DNA of 64,000 nt from Tyto alba (Eukaryota; Chordata; Aves; Strigiformes; Tytonidae): the NCBI RefSeq assembly GCF_018691265.1, contig NW_024881322.1, positions 806,001 through 870,000 of the forward strand, in the 5' to 3' direction. Below, piece by piece: positions 24,990 to 38,363 of the stretch (positions are counted from its first letter, which is position 1; each line of letters starts with the position of its first letter). The position numbers were made by a program, and so were the translations under genes. The notes beneath the pieces are model-generated. The model worked only from the letters and a program-made list of their open reading frames with translations, had not been told where the DNA came from and searched no databases.

Positions 24990-25530
24990 CAAGAGCACGC
25001 GCACGGACGTGTTTCCCCGGGGGGGTGCGCTGCCCACCACCCCTCCGGCCTGCGCCCCGCTGGGTGCCCCCCCGGCGCGCCCGGCAGCGGCTGCTCCCGG
25101 GGCCAGGCTCTTCCACAACCAGACTCTTGAAAAACTCCGGTTCGTTTCCATCCTAATCCTCCCAGACCAACCTGCCAATCCGTGGCAGTTTGGCTCAGGG
25201 TTTGAGCGGGTTAAACCCTGTTTACCCCCCAGTTACTCCCCCGTAACTAACCTGTTAGCTGCTGTGCCGCTGCTCGGCTGTGGAGGGCTCCGCGGCGGGG
25301 CAGCCCGGGGCGCTGCTGGGGACAAGGTCCAGCAGAAGCCCCAGCGGGAGCTGTGGGCAGCCCAGGGCCCCACGCCCACGGTCCCACTGCCCGGGACCCT
25401 GCCGAGCCCCCCGCCTTCCTGCTGGAGCCTCCCCACGGCAGGAGAGGTGGGCTGCGATGGGGACCTCTGCGCGGGGGGCTCGGCCTCTCCCGGCCCGCAC
25501 CGTCCCTCCCACAGACCAGGGGCGTCGTGT
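24990..25530. promoter_or_regulatory. CpG-rich patch, unknown role
   Basis: Abrupt GC- and CpG-rich block (CGCGC, CCGGCGCGCC and similar) in AT-rich surroundings about 3 kb upstream of the TOP2B island. A 249-codon plus-strand ORF (24934-25683) crosses it, but long ORFs on the other strand overlap and no protein family is recognisable, so I do not call a gene. It could be a small CpG island, enhancer or lncRNA start. Confidence 0.4.
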
Positions 25531-28309
25531 CGCTTGTTAACATCAGATATTTCTCTGGGACTAGAAGTGCTTTCGTGTCCAAGTCCACCCAGTCTCCTTG
25601 CTGTCGGCTCGGTCTTAAACTGTGACTCGCTTCTGCTGAGCAGCATAAACAGAGCTGTTGCGAAGGCAGGAGCTGGTCATTGAAATGAAATATGCTTGTA
25701 TGGAAATTCCTTGTCTGGGAGAAAGCTTCCTTGTGCAGCGACCACGTACAGCAAGAGACTGTGCACACAGAGGTGAAGCAAAGGAGGTTGAGCTGGGCCT
25801 GCTGGGAGGAATTCTCAGGATGAATAAAATTAATGCCTGTGATACTAACATCTGAGGTTTTTTAGAAGGGTTGGAGGCAGTGGGAAGAGCTGTAAATTCT
25901 TGGGGGGCAACGACAATATAAAGAGGCATAGAATAAAGAAGGCAAAGCTTTTGGAGATCTGTGCTGAACATACACGGCATAGAAACGGCCACCAGCAAGA
26001 GTGGAGGGGCAGACTGCTGCAATCATTTGGAGGCTGGGAATCACCAACTGCATTACGGCTTCGTTAATTAGCGTGGAGGATGCAAACAGCCAGCAAGGTT
26101 TTGGACGTGCCATGCCATTCAGCAAGTCCCTGCCCCCCTTGAGCGTGGGGCGGTGAGCGCAGCGAAGCACGCCAGGCTTTCCTCGCTCGGATAGCTTTTC
26201 TGACTCCCTTTCTCCCAGTCTCTCTATTCCAACTCCCCTGAAAAGGAGCTCTCTCATTCTAAAGAGGAATATCTTTCTGACCAAGACATGTAGTTTTGTT
26301 CCTAGCAGTTCACCTTTGAGCAAGAAAAGGTGATTCATTTTTACCCAGCAAGGTTCTTCTCACTTGTTGAAGGTCCGCGTTACCGGTGTATTTCTCCAGC
26401 CTTCCAGACAGAAATCCATGGTGGATCCAGAGCGAGTATCGAGACTGCTTCCTAATAGCAGAAAGTCACGTCTACTCATTCCTGGGATGGCAGGAAGGTG
26501 GAGGAGTTGTTACTACACAAGGCCTGTGTGGACATGTCGAATTTGTGAGGAAAAGTGATGACTGATGTAGCCAACAGAGAAGCCTCTATTCTAGGAACGA
26601 CTAAAGAGATGGTACTTTGCCCTCTTAAGGTAAAATTCAGTCACCTCTGACACGTTACCTCTGTTCAGATATATGATTAGTAATTATGGGGGGCGGGGGG
26701 GGAACTAGAAAGGGCAAGCTTTCCTGTACAGCTTCATTTTGCCACCAGTTTTGACTGGAATCGATGACAACTAGGTCAGGACGTGCATTTGCATTTACCT
26801 TTCTCAGAATTGGGTTGTGCGGTCCTTGTGGCAATCCAAGAAGAGGAAAGTCTTAGGAAGTGGTACAGCCTCCACTTAGACCCACTGAGGCAGAGCACGT
26901 CATTAAGATGTGGCCAGTGCACTCACACATCTTATGCTGAGGTCTAAGGGAAAAAAGGCCACAAGTTTTGGAATATTAGGATCTGAGGCAAAGATAAACA
27001 GCAAGAGTTGAGTGAGTGTCCTGCAAACATCCAGCTGGAAGAAGGCTGGGGGTAGGCACACGTGAGGGCATCAGTGAGCAACACATCTGAGCACAGGAAG
27101 CTGGAAAGACGAAGGAACTACCCAAAAGAAAAGTCTGGTCTAACTGGGGAGGGTCCAGTCAGACACAGAGCAGCAGAACCACAGCCAGCCAGATTGAGGT
27201 TACCTGTGTGACAAATGAACAAACTCCTTCCAGCAAACTGGTACCGACAGCTCGAGTCTGTACTGGCTCCGTGCTTGGAATTACTAGACCGTGATATTTT
27301 TTATTTGGTACTAGATGCCCTAAAATTTGAATTACTGTTTTATAGCCCACAGTACAGGGAATGTGCTTACTGTGTGCTTCTGACAATTACAAAGCAGTTT
27401 CGGAGAGGAAGTGTACCCAATAATATTGTATTAGTGAATATTCTTTTCTAGCTGACTTAAGTTGTTTATCTTTCCAGTAATCTGCTTACTAAAAATTTGA
27501 TTTGTTCAAATACGTTGTTTCAGGTTACCTATGTCAGTAAACAATCGTTAGGCTTTTGAGAATAAATTTTTCAGAAGTCTTTGAGGAAGTAATTACAAAA
27601 ATCAGATATATACTTGAACTAAAAACAATTTTGAAAAAGGAGGGTGAGTTGCACAACTGACCAGGTAAAATGAATACAAGACCCAGCCACCTACTTAGTC
27701 TTAAATGTAAGCATAATCTGAATTTACAACTCCTTAACAATTACTTGTTTCAGATCAGCTAGCCAACAATTTCTCAAGCCGCCTATTGTCACAAACCTCA
27801 GCAGCAGCAGGCCCTGTTTCTTTCAATAGGAGCAGTGTAGTTCAACAGGGTGGATGACGAGACAAGCAGTGCTTCAGAACAGTCGTGGCTGCTTCGTACA
27901 CTTTTAAGTTTTCCTTAGATATTAGCATTAAGCAAAGAAGATGAGAAATGCATTAAAACCCGTTTGTTATCCGTTAGGATCCTTTAAGGTATTGGTATTT
28001 CTGGGTCTTCAGTGCTTCTCTCCACGATACCACGCAGCTGTCCTCTGTTACTTGTTTCAATGGGGCTGTTTCTGCTTAGCATTTTATTCTTGATACATTT
28101 ATTTGGGGCATGGGTAAATAAAGTACCAAATGCAACAAATTAAGGATATTTTTATGTTTAGGTCATGGCTTCCTGTCCTATTTTTTACCCAACTACCAAC
28201 GCTTACCTTCTCTTTCCACTTCATATTGCTCCCGTTGGCCTGTGTAGATTCTTCATGCTTCCTAGTGCCCTCCTGTTTTTCTTAAAGAAGAGCAAGAGCG
28301 CACGCTTAC

Positions 28310-28600
28310 CTCGGTCTTTAGCTGAAGTGAAAGCATGCAGATCGGTGGTTCTTCTGCGCACCTTGCTGGCTGCGAGGTAGCCACCCTTGGCAGAGACAGC
28401 AGAAGCTGCAGTAGCGACAGGTTCCAGTGTTGCCACCACCACGTGTGTGACTCCTCGGGATGAGGCCGGCAGCACCCCGCTACGGCACGGGGCTAGTGGA
28501 ATTTGGGAACCCCCGCCTGGGTCACCCGCAGTGCAGGGTGGCTTCCAAGGACGCCCCTCCTCTCCCGAGCGCCTTGGGAGGCTCAATCCTGATCACGGCA
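28310..28600 (-). other. CpG-containing segment ending in a minus-strand donor motif
   Basis: On the minus strand this GC-rich, open-frame segment ends at GACCGAG|GTAAGCG (28310), a good splice-donor match. It could be an exon of a noncoding RNA or an upstream leader exon of TOP2B. No matching acceptor or protein family is evident, so this is only a candidate. Confidence 0.25.
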
Positions 28601-30325
28601 TTTCGTAGATTTAGGATTCCTGGCTGTCACCGGTGAGGAAGGCAAACAATCTTGGGCATTACCTCGAATATATGCGCTTTAATACTTGGTGAATGCATTT
28701 TAACGTTCTAGAAGAAAGTTTTTCATTTACGCGATGTGTTGGAGTCAACTTGGTTTGGTACATGTATACCTGTGGGGTTTTTTAACCTAAGGAATATGGA
28801 AGCAGTAGTCCCCCCTTATTTTATAAATTTCATTTTGAAATCTACTGTGCATTTAACTTGTAGTACAGTAAAGAAAAATGTTCATCCCTGCAGTTCTTTT
28901 AGGATATTCCTGCATTTCTTGCAAACTATGAAGCAAACCACCTTTTAAAAAAGTGCTGTATGTTTTACTTCACTGAGAGACCTAAGTCTGAAAAAAGCCA
29001 GTATATCTATTTTTGCAACATTACATGCAAAATTGCTATGCAATGATTATACCCCACGTCCTATTTGAACTAATTTTGCAAAGGACAGCTTAGTGATACG
29101 CTGTGTTCTTATACAGCAGCTAGAGAAAATACACTTTCTTGCACGGTGTCTCATGGCAGCCTCATGCCAAAATTATTACCATTCCGCTAGAGAATTGTTG
29201 TAATAACAACTCACCTTCTTTCGTAGCTAGTTGTTTTTTACTGAGCTTTGTCATTCCACGTATGCTCTTCTGCTGGAAGCTTTTATACCAGAAAGCCTTT
29301 GAAGACTGGGAGTAGCTGTTAAATTTTTTTCTGGAAGCGGTGTGGTTTCTTTTACCTCGGCTATTACTGCTGCACACGTCCTTTTATCTCCAGGTAGTAA
29401 GTGCAGTGACTTTGTCAGGTTTTCATGAAAAAGCAATAGCGTTATCCAGAAATTTGCAACACAATATCAGGTTCTGTAACATTCAACATTTTCCTTCCTC
29501 TTATGTCTCTTCAAAAGTTAGAAAATGCAATTTATGTGTCAATGTCTTTTCTATTTTTTTGGAAACTTTGACACTAAGTATCAGAATTCCATTTACCCTG
29601 TAACGAGTTCTAGAGTTCGCTCCTTGCCCAAAGACAGAGCTATTCTTGCAGGTTCTACTTCCCCGTACCTTTTGAGACACAGGAGACACCCTGCTGAAAC
29701 ACATCTTTTCTGCTGAGTTAATTTCGGTGGTGACTCGTGCTAGGGAAGCACGGGAGCGCCTTTTTTACTTTAGATCTTACCACTGGTTTATTGAAAAGGC
29801 ACCTCTTAGTTCCAAAGGCACGCATGTTGCTAACCTGTTTTGTTTTGGTTTTGGTTTTGTTTCAGTTGCTCATTATTTTCTATCATTTCTTTCAAAATAT
29901 TCTGGACTCGGCTCTCTGGGACACGAGCAATGATGATGAAGGAGCACACTAGCATCAAGACTGAAAGCACAACAAAATTACTTGAAGTCACAGAACAGCT
30001 AAAGTTTAAAAGATCAGTTACGTCTGTACTCTCCTGTGCGACGTTCAATTCGGAAGGTAAAACAAAGTTTTCCCCCGCGTTCTAATCAGAACGTCCGTTC
30101 TCCCAAATAATGAAAGCTACTAATTTCGAGTCTCCGTGCAGACCCGCAGAGACCTCGGAGCAAACAGCCCGGTCCGTGCCGGCAGGCACCCGGCGGTAAC
30201 GCCGGGCAGGCGCTCCAGCTCCGCGGCGCTGCACCCCACCCGCAACGCCCCACGGCTTTTGGCCGCAGAGCCGCGCGGCTCCGTGGCCCGCACGGCGCTC
30301 CAGCACCCCCCCACCCCACCCCCCC

Positions 30326-30490
30326 GCGGGACAAAGCGCTCCCACGCCCCCCCCCCCGCGGGACAAAGCGCTCCCACGCCCCCCCCCCCCGCGGGACAAA
30401 GCGCTCCCACGCCCCCCCCCCCCGCGGGACAAAGCGCTCCCACGCCCCCCCCCCCGCGGGACAAAGCGCTCCCACGCCTCCCCCCCCCCG
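30326..30490. repeat. 32-bp minisatellite, five copies
   Basis: Five copies of GCGGGACAAAGCGCTCCCAC followed by a C-rich spacer start at 30326, 30358, 30391, 30424 and 30455. The 20-bp core is identical in every copy; only the length of the C-run changes, giving periods of 31-33 bp. Array ends in TCCCCCCCCCC near 30490. Reading frames through it (GQSAPTPPPP and similar) are repeat artefacts. Confidence 0.93.
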
Positions 30491-31129
30491 CCTTCCTCGG
30501 GGCGCTCAAACCTTCCCTGGGAAGCGGGGAGCAGCTACCAAACGCGGCGCCCCAGGAGCAGGAGGAGGGCTGCCGTGCCGTGCCGTGCCAGCCCCCCCGC
30601 CCTCCACCCGTGCTACCCCCACGCCGGTCTCACGGGATACCCCGCGATCTGTAAGCTCGGCGTCCCCCCTGGGGCTCTGAGCTACGGCGGGGACACGGCT
30701 CGCCTAACAGGTCCCCTCACGGAGTAGCACCCAGAAGCAAATACGCCAACAGGTGAAACTAATTTTTAAATCCCTCTAAGCGAACGCACACGTCGATAGG
30801 TTGAACGCTGTGCTTTCCGTTTTTACCCCTACGGGTCTTTTGCCGACTATAAAAAGCAACAGTTAATCCTTCAAAAAGCCATGAAGTATAAAAGTATTAT
30901 TCCCAATTTAGTATTTCTTGGGGTCATCCTCTGGAGTTAAACTGAAAGTTTAACGGCAGCACCACCCACACAACAGGTACCTGCAGCACAGCACGCAAGC
31001 TTCATGTATAACCCTTCACTCAATTCTCTGTTCCTAACGCGGTTTCTTCAGTTGTTCCTCTCTAAAAATGCTTCTGCGAGGCGCGAGGAACGATTTTCCC
31101 AGGAAGCAAAATCTGCTGGTTTAATCTGG

Positions 31130-31620
31130 TCAGGCGCCTCCTCGCCCTTTTGCACCACCCGCGCAAACACACAAACCCCTTCGGTCCTGAGGTCCTGCCC
31201 TTCGAAGGGCTGCTGCCCCGCCATCCCCCGCCCCGGGGGGCCCCTTTCACCGCCTCCCTCCCCTCCCAGGGGGTCTCCGAAGGGTGTGGGGAACAGCCCG
31301 TGTCAGCAGGCCCTGCGGCCGGGGCACCCGCTGGGGACTGGAAGGGTGCTGGCAACACGGCGGGTGCCAGGGAGGGACGCGCCACCGGGACGGTCCGGGC
31401 TGAGCCCTCAGCTGTCCCGGGAACGCAGCACGGGCGTGAGGGTGGAGGGGACAAAACGCAGGTAAGGACGGGAAGGGGACAAGGAGGGAAGGGCCCCCCC
31501 CCCCCCCCCGAGCGCCGAAGGCCGTGGCAGCCCCGGAGGACGGCGCTGAGGGAGCCAGATCTTACCTGGGGCTCACCTGGAAGCTGCCTCGATCCCCGCC
31601 TCAGAGACCGCTCCAAAGGA
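31130..31620. promoter_or_regulatory. CpG-rich patch with two minus-strand donor motifs
   Basis: GC-rich block with a C-run near 31494-31509. Close to its right edge the minus strand reads CCAG|GTGAGC (31577) and CCAG|GTAAGA (31566), two donor-like sites 11 bp apart. It lies about 10 kb upstream of TOP2B on the same strand. Might be a small CpG island with an alternative first exon or lncRNA start; no direct proof. Confidence 0.35.
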
Positions 31621-34600
31621 TGAAACCCACCAGTTCGGGAGGAGGGAAACCTGGAAGGGCCTTTAACAGCGACAGCAAGAGGGAGGGTCACCCCAGGAGG
31701 TAACTGGCATCACGCACCCACCAAGGGAACCTTCCAAAAGTTGGCCAAAGCACCCGACGGCGCTGCACCGTAGAGCACGTCCGCCTTGCCGCTAGTGCAA
31801 CGGCCCCCGTGCCCCAGGGCCGGGTTTCTCGTGCCAGGACGTATTAAACACAAAATCCACTGACCAGCACCGCCAGTGGGGCCGCCTGCTTCACTGGCAC
31901 GTGGCACTACACGACCGGAGTGCCTCTTCCACACAACTTTCTCAAGAAAATATTCCCCAGTTACGGATTTAACGTCCTGGAGACTAACAGGTTCTAGCTG
32001 ATTTCCACTGAGTATGTTGTCACATGGCGGTAAACCTCCTGTTCTTTAAAAACTAATCACACTGTTTCCCTTTCGCTTTTTCCACATGCCCAATCTTTCA
32101 GCCACTCTTTCACTAGCATACACGCTGCCTCTGTACTCTCTTCACAGATGGACTTTGTATTTTTCACCGAGTATTTGCAAAGGGTTGAATTTCCTCACGT
32201 GACCGGTAATGAGTCCTGTATGTGAAGTAAATGCAATAAAAAGTTTAAAAAAAGGTAAATGAACTCCAGCAAGTGCTTGTTTCTCTTTAACGTATGTTTC
32301 TTATAATGGATTTTCTTTCTGTGGGCCAGAAATGCATGTAAATTTTCCTATGTCTTCAGGTTATTTATATATTGGGACTGGACGAACGCCCATTTCTTCA
32401 TATCTTTTCTGTCATTCATTAATTTTCAGCAATAAACTAGTGTACAAATATGAATTATTGGCAAGCTGCAAGAATCTGAAACAAAACCATGAAGTTGCCA
32501 AATATAGCTAGTCACAGTGCAGAGTCAAGAAAAATTGCAAGGTCCGTTGCACTGAATGTGAACCCTGGGTTTTCACCCTTGTTAAAAAATCTCAAATCGA
32601 TTCATATTTAAAAAAAAAAAACAATTACCAAAGGCCGACTTTGAAGTAGAGAAATAATGGATACCACTAACAACACGGTCAGGGGCCGAGACCACTTCTT
32701 ATAAAGGCAGTTTGCACACAGTTCTGACCCTCGAGCAAGAGCTTGCTCAAGGCAGTTTGCCTTTGTAAGGCTCTAGTGATAATACTTCATTTCAAAAATT
32801 ATTTAATTTAGAAAAAAATTATTAGCTTCGTTTGCTAAACAAACCCCTGAATGATGCAAATTTGACATTTGTTTCTCACTTTTTTCTATCCTCAAGTGTT
32901 AAAATTAAACTGCAGCCTCTAATACTTCCCGGTCGTGCTGCTACCTCCACTGTGGAAGGTTTTTTTTTAATTCTGATCTATTAATTTTTTATATAGATAT
33001 ATTTTTTTTTTGCCTATTTTCTTTGACACCATCATTGCTAACAGCACGGAAATCAGTAAGTGTACTTAGGCAGAAACTCCTACCCAACCAACTAACAACA
33101 GAAAACACCCAAATCCAACCCGGTCCGGGGCGTGCTGCTCAACAAACCAAAGGAGAACAGCTCCAGAGTTCTGAATGCAGCCACAAACAGGCACTTCCCT
33201 TTCGACCAATAAAGTTTTACATCTTTTTGCCGGCGGCGAACTTCGTTTTTAACATACCACCTATCTCCCTGATGCTTTGGCCAGAAGCAGAACCTGCTGC
33301 AGTTTAACGACATGGCTCTGGCTTTTGATAGAACGCAGGCGTGGAGGCGCAGGGATCCGGCGGGCTCCTGCCCCTCCCCTCGCAGTGCCAGCGCAGGGGG
33401 AAGGAGCGAGGCTCCCGCGACCCATTTCTGTACTTTGCTGCTGGCCCCACCTGCTCCCCGGGGCTGCGAGCAGCTGTTCCACCCACCTCCCTGAGAGTTT
33501 GCTTAAACATCGCTCCCGGATGTCTCCACTCTCTTACGTGAGCTGGTTCCCTTTCACAAGGGAGTCGGTCTATTGTTATTTGAAGTGCTTACCCAAAACA
33601 AGGCCAGCGTTTCCCCCTGACTGTGGCAGAGGTAAGCTGCTAGTTGATGATTTTCTGGGGGGAAAAATACGTTCCCCTGGGACGTCAAGGACATGGGAGA
33701 CCTAACACGGTACTGCTGAAGTTCCAAGGATATGGAGTAACACGTAACAGTACGTGATAAACGGATCACACTAACAGAACACACACGGAACCTTTACAAC
33801 CAGGATGCACGGTGGAATCACCTTCCCCCCCGCTAAGAGCTCTACGGGAAGGCGAGAGCTGGCCAGCACCCCAGGCTCGCTCCCCCAAACCTCGGCAGCT
33901 GCTCGGAGCCCCACTGAAATCCCACCCTCGGGACAGCGTGCTCGCGAACTCCTGGTCACAATCCATCACGGAACAGATTTTTTTTCCAAAATCAAAGACC
34001 CAGACTATTCCCTGGAGCAAAGGAATGAATCTGTATCAAGCAGTAGGAGCCTGCTCTTAATTTAAAAATTAGTTTTACAGCTTAGACGAGTAAAAATAAA
34101 TGGCGTTTTAAAATGGATACGCCTTAAATCTTAGGCTGCTTTCCAAAAAAGCTGTTCGCTATTCTGAGCATTTTTCTTCTACTGAAAATTTTCAGTGACC
34201 TAAATATAAATGAGCACATAGAAAAACATCTCAAAACCAGGATCAGTCATAGAAGTTACTTTTGTCAGCACTAGCTTATGCAGTACATTACATTTTCTTT
34301 CCCCATTAAATTTTATTAAGTCCTGGTATTTTTGTTGGTTTCTGGGTGTCATCAGTTTTAATTACTATTGATTTTGGCTTTTATTTTTTTGCTGAGTTTG
34401 AATATTTTTAATCTATCCCTTTTTGTCTCCTCTTACCAAATAAAAGTAAAGAAACTAACTTAATTTTTGTCATAATACATTTACCATACAGTTGCAATTC
34501 CCTATGTAAGTTAAATGCAAATTAAAATGCAGTTTAAATTAGATGGAAACGTGTATAAAAAGATAAAGCTGCAGAAACTGAAGAAGGCTAATCATAAACG

Positions 34601-37600
34601 AAGCTAATAGCCTAATTAGGAAGCTTACCATAAAAAAAAACAAAGCTCAAGACTAAACATAAAAATCTAAACAAAGGAAAAAAACCCTGTTCTCTTATTC
34701 TGACAGGCAGGCAGACTTACACATTTCCCAGTATCCGTACATCTAAAATACCGGTGCTTGAGGCTCTTTGACCTCGGCTTGTTACTTGGCAATTCCCAAG
34801 TGCAAGCTCTCAAAATTCTGCTCCAGAAATTAGTAACTTCAGGGAAGAAGAAACTGTATCTACCTATCACAGACCTTTTTTTTTTTTTTTTTTTTTTGGA
34901 CTCTGCTGTCCGTCTGCTTGGGTTAAATATTCAAGATTAGCACAAAGTACACAACCCCAACAGAGATCCTCGTGCTGTTCCCCCTTCATTCTCCCCCCCC
35001 CGGGCCACGCCATGCGACCAACAATCAGCAAACACAATATCTCGGATTATTGTTTCCAGAGTCCCTCAGCTGCACGGCACAAGGCATTGCTGGCAACTAA
35101 AGCACCCCGTGAAAGAACCGTAGGCGCTAGCACAACGTAAGCCGAACGTAAAGGAAGCCAACAGCTCCGAATAACTTCTAAAAGATATTCCAAGCACAGC
35201 TAGAACCCAGGCCTGGCCCCCCGGCGGCCTCTGACGAAGTCACCCGCCTGCAGTTTGCTCCGGGACCGCCCGTACGACACGAAGCAGTGATGCAGAAGTT
35301 CTTTCAATATTGACACGTTCTTTAAGCTGTTGAATTGCTCGCAGAACGCTGGCAGAATCGTAAATTTGTCCAAACCCACGGGCCTGAACCTACGGTGGAA
35401 ATTAGAGGTTTGTTTTAACTAACGTCTGTCCCTAATAAATGCCAAGTTTTGGCACATACTAAGGTGGTACATCAAACTCTGAACTGGCGGCATACTTCCA
35501 TTTCTAGCTGAAGCCACCAAAGGTAGAGACGGACACTGGGTGTGGAGGAGGGGACAGCGCTCCTGATCCCTGCCTGGAACCGACTCTGCCCCCCTCGCAG
35601 TCCCTTTGGTTTGGTTTTGAGCTGCAAGAACTCGGCAATGGGGTGTCCCCACCTCCCGGCAGCCACGGGTGCTGCCTGCCACCTGTTTTCGTTCCCCTGC
35701 GCCCTGGAGACAAGCGCACTTTATTTTCAGTGTTCTACATTTCCTGATGTTGCACATCGTAGGGATTATATCTCACATCTAAGCTGCTATACGTGGAAAA
35801 TCTCCCACGGGTAACTGATGAGTAAAGGCGACAGATTATCACACGGGATCAGACGAGGACTTTCATTACCCACTTCCCAGCGCAAGCAGAAAAAATAAAT
35901 ATATATATATATGCAATCAAATACATAATTTAAACTGAAGTTTGCTTGATACCTGTATGTCCTCTCTATACTGCCTCCAAGGGGCTTCCTTCCTCTATTT
36001 TAAAGACGCATTTTCCCAGCAACTTCCTGGGGTGCAGGAAATCACGACTACACTTTCCTGGGTTGTCATGAGCGGTTGCTATTCTGCGTGCAGCGTGCGG
36101 AGTCAAACCGGGAGATGAAGGAATGAACAGCTGTGGGGTCGACTGCAGGGAGACAGCAGTGCACTACAACACATCCTTGTTTCAGAGGAGGAATTCCGTG
36201 CCCAGGCTCCCACATAGCTCTGTGGGAAACCAGGCACTCCAAAATGAGTTTGCGAGAATTAGCTGGATAGTGTCATATTTATGTAAAATTTGGCCGAAAA
36301 GATTTCACTGTTACACCTCAGGGCAACTCTGGAAGGCGTCCATGGCACGCTGGACAGCTAGCAATTCTTTAAAATGCCCCAGACTAAACTGAATTCTACA
36401 GAACACTGCGGGTGCTCCCTATACTGACATGAAGCCATACATTTCTAGGCAATGGTAATTTTTCTTTCCCCATTTAACCTCCCCCTCCTCGAACTTCTAA
36501 GATGCTGAGTAAGCACTGACTTAGCTACGTGTGCCCTGATCAACATCTCCTACAACTCCACCAGCATCAGATCATTGTCAGCAGAAGTTAATACTCACAC
36601 CCTTAGAGCACACCGCAGCACAGATCTTTCCACCATTTCATACCACAACCTCAGGGTGCTCTAAGTTATTATTAAGCAGCTACTGATGAGGAATTACCTC
36701 TGGTTTCAAAAAAAAATAATTAAAAGTTTATTAAGAGTTGCACTGGAATAGAAATCAACAGAGCAAATCAGTGCTTTTAAAAGAGCTTACGCATGAAGAG
36801 ATGCAGAATGGTCAGTGTTTATAGGGCACTCCAAAGGACACCTGAAGGAGCTCCGTTTTTTTCAGATGAGTTCCACTCAGTCTGAGGTTTTTACTCATCG
36901 ATTCTGTCCTAAAATAAGCACTTTCATTCATTGCATGTGATCTTTTAGATACAGAAGTACTTCTTTATTAAGATTGGCGAAGCATTTTTCAACCTTTTCA
37001 ATTCATTCAAACATTTTAATAATGGACTTCAACCACTCTACTGTTTGAGTGGATGATTTTATTGAGTTATCTGCAGCGATTACTCTTCCCCCCAGAGATT
37101 CTGACCAAAATGGTGAGAAAATTACTTTTATCTTACTGCTTTTAAATTTATGCTGCCTTCTGCTTTCAAATTATCAAATGCAGTTAAGTTGTTCTGCAAT
37201 TCCTCATAGTCCTCTATTTTGAGTAGCACAACACAAGAAATAATTTCTGTCTTAAAGCAGTATCGTTTTCCAGCTATCAAAATCATGAATCAGAAGAATT
37301 TCTGTTGATTGGTATCACTGAGGGGTTTTTTCGCCTTTTTTTCTTCCAACATAGCATGTACATTAGTCTAAATGACTTTTCTGTTGGGTTCCCACTCAAA
37401 ATCTCCGAACTAGCATTTAGCTGAAACTAAATATAGGAGGAGTTTTGAATGGAGACTGGCAAATCCACCTTGCATTAGTTGAGTGTCGATGAACACCCTT
37501 CCACACAGCTCCCTGTCACGGAGCTGTTCTGTATTAAGGGAGTGAGACTCTCTCCCTCTAATCCCCCACATCACTGACAATTTGCATTCTGAAGCCAAGT

Positions 37601-38363
37601 ATATGATCCATCACACATCACTGTCACTCCTGGGCTACTACTGTTTAAGAGGTCTGCGGCATCATTTTGATCCCTACACTCACTATGCATATGCATTTTC
37701 CTAATAAAATCTGAACAGTCTTAGATTTGCTTAATTTGTTGAAAGGTCGGCAAACATTTATTTCAATGTAAATTATTTTTGACAATCATTTCAAATCATT
37801 ACAGTGGTTGGAAGCATCAGAAAAAGGAACAAAAAGCTTTAAAAACACTGATCTTGAAAACACCATCCCTAATTTTCATTTGCTTTAAAATAAAACCATA
37901 GTTTGAACTTTGCATTATAGTCCTGTAATAGAAAATTTCTTGTACAATCCAGCCATAGCCTTCCTCAAAATTCTCTGATAAAGGCTATCTAATCTGAACA
38001 TTCAATCCATACTTTATTCACGGCACTGCTACATCTGACATCTCCTGGGTGGCAGTTTTTATTATATTTGGTGAAAGTAAATTTAAACACCGCTCTAATT
38101 ACCAGAAAAACTGTATATACTTTTACATCAAATTTGGGAACAGTATTCAAAGCAACTCAAGACAACAGCTTAAAAAGTTATTTCAACCTACACGCTTAAT
38201 AAATCTTTTAAAATTTGGGCAAATCTGAATTTATATAATTAAAAAGTACTCATAATGAATAATCTGTTTTTTCATAGAAAAAATTCTGATGCTTTAAGTC
38301 TCAATTTCACCTCACAGGCCATGACAATTTTAGGTACCTAATGAATACTTACTTCAAATTTAG

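Larger units (their letters stand above)
22261..38363. other. Region between NGLY1 3' end and TOP2B promoter, no protein-coding gene seen
   Basis: About 16 kb between the two genes. ORFs here have no recognisable domain, are usually overlapped by open frames on the other strand, and sit in GC-rich patches where stop codons are rare. An A/C-rich tract lies at 22309-22372. CpG-rich patches lie at about 24990-25530, 28370-28600, 30080-30720, 31130-31620 and 33330-33500, separated by AT-rich DNA. Simple repeats include the 32-bp minisatellite (30326-30490), a T-run near 34880 and (TA)n near 35900. I saw no LINE or LTR I could name here. Noncoding transcripts or enhancers are possible but not shown. 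Confidence 0.7.

Noticed and set aside
24934..25683. 249-codon plus-strand ORF in a CpG-rich patch
   Set aside because: Long ORFs overlap on the other strand, composition is that of GC-rich DNA with few stops, and no domain or splice-supported structure is visible.
30082..30654. Overlapping 116- to 172-codon ORFs on both strands with repeated ALCPAGG or QSAPTPPPP motifs
   Set aside because: They are translations of the 32-bp minisatellite, open in several frames because the repeat lacks stops.
31004..31691. 153- to 209-codon ORFs on both strands
   Set aside because: Both strands are open because of high GC; Pro/Arg/Gly-rich with no protein family.
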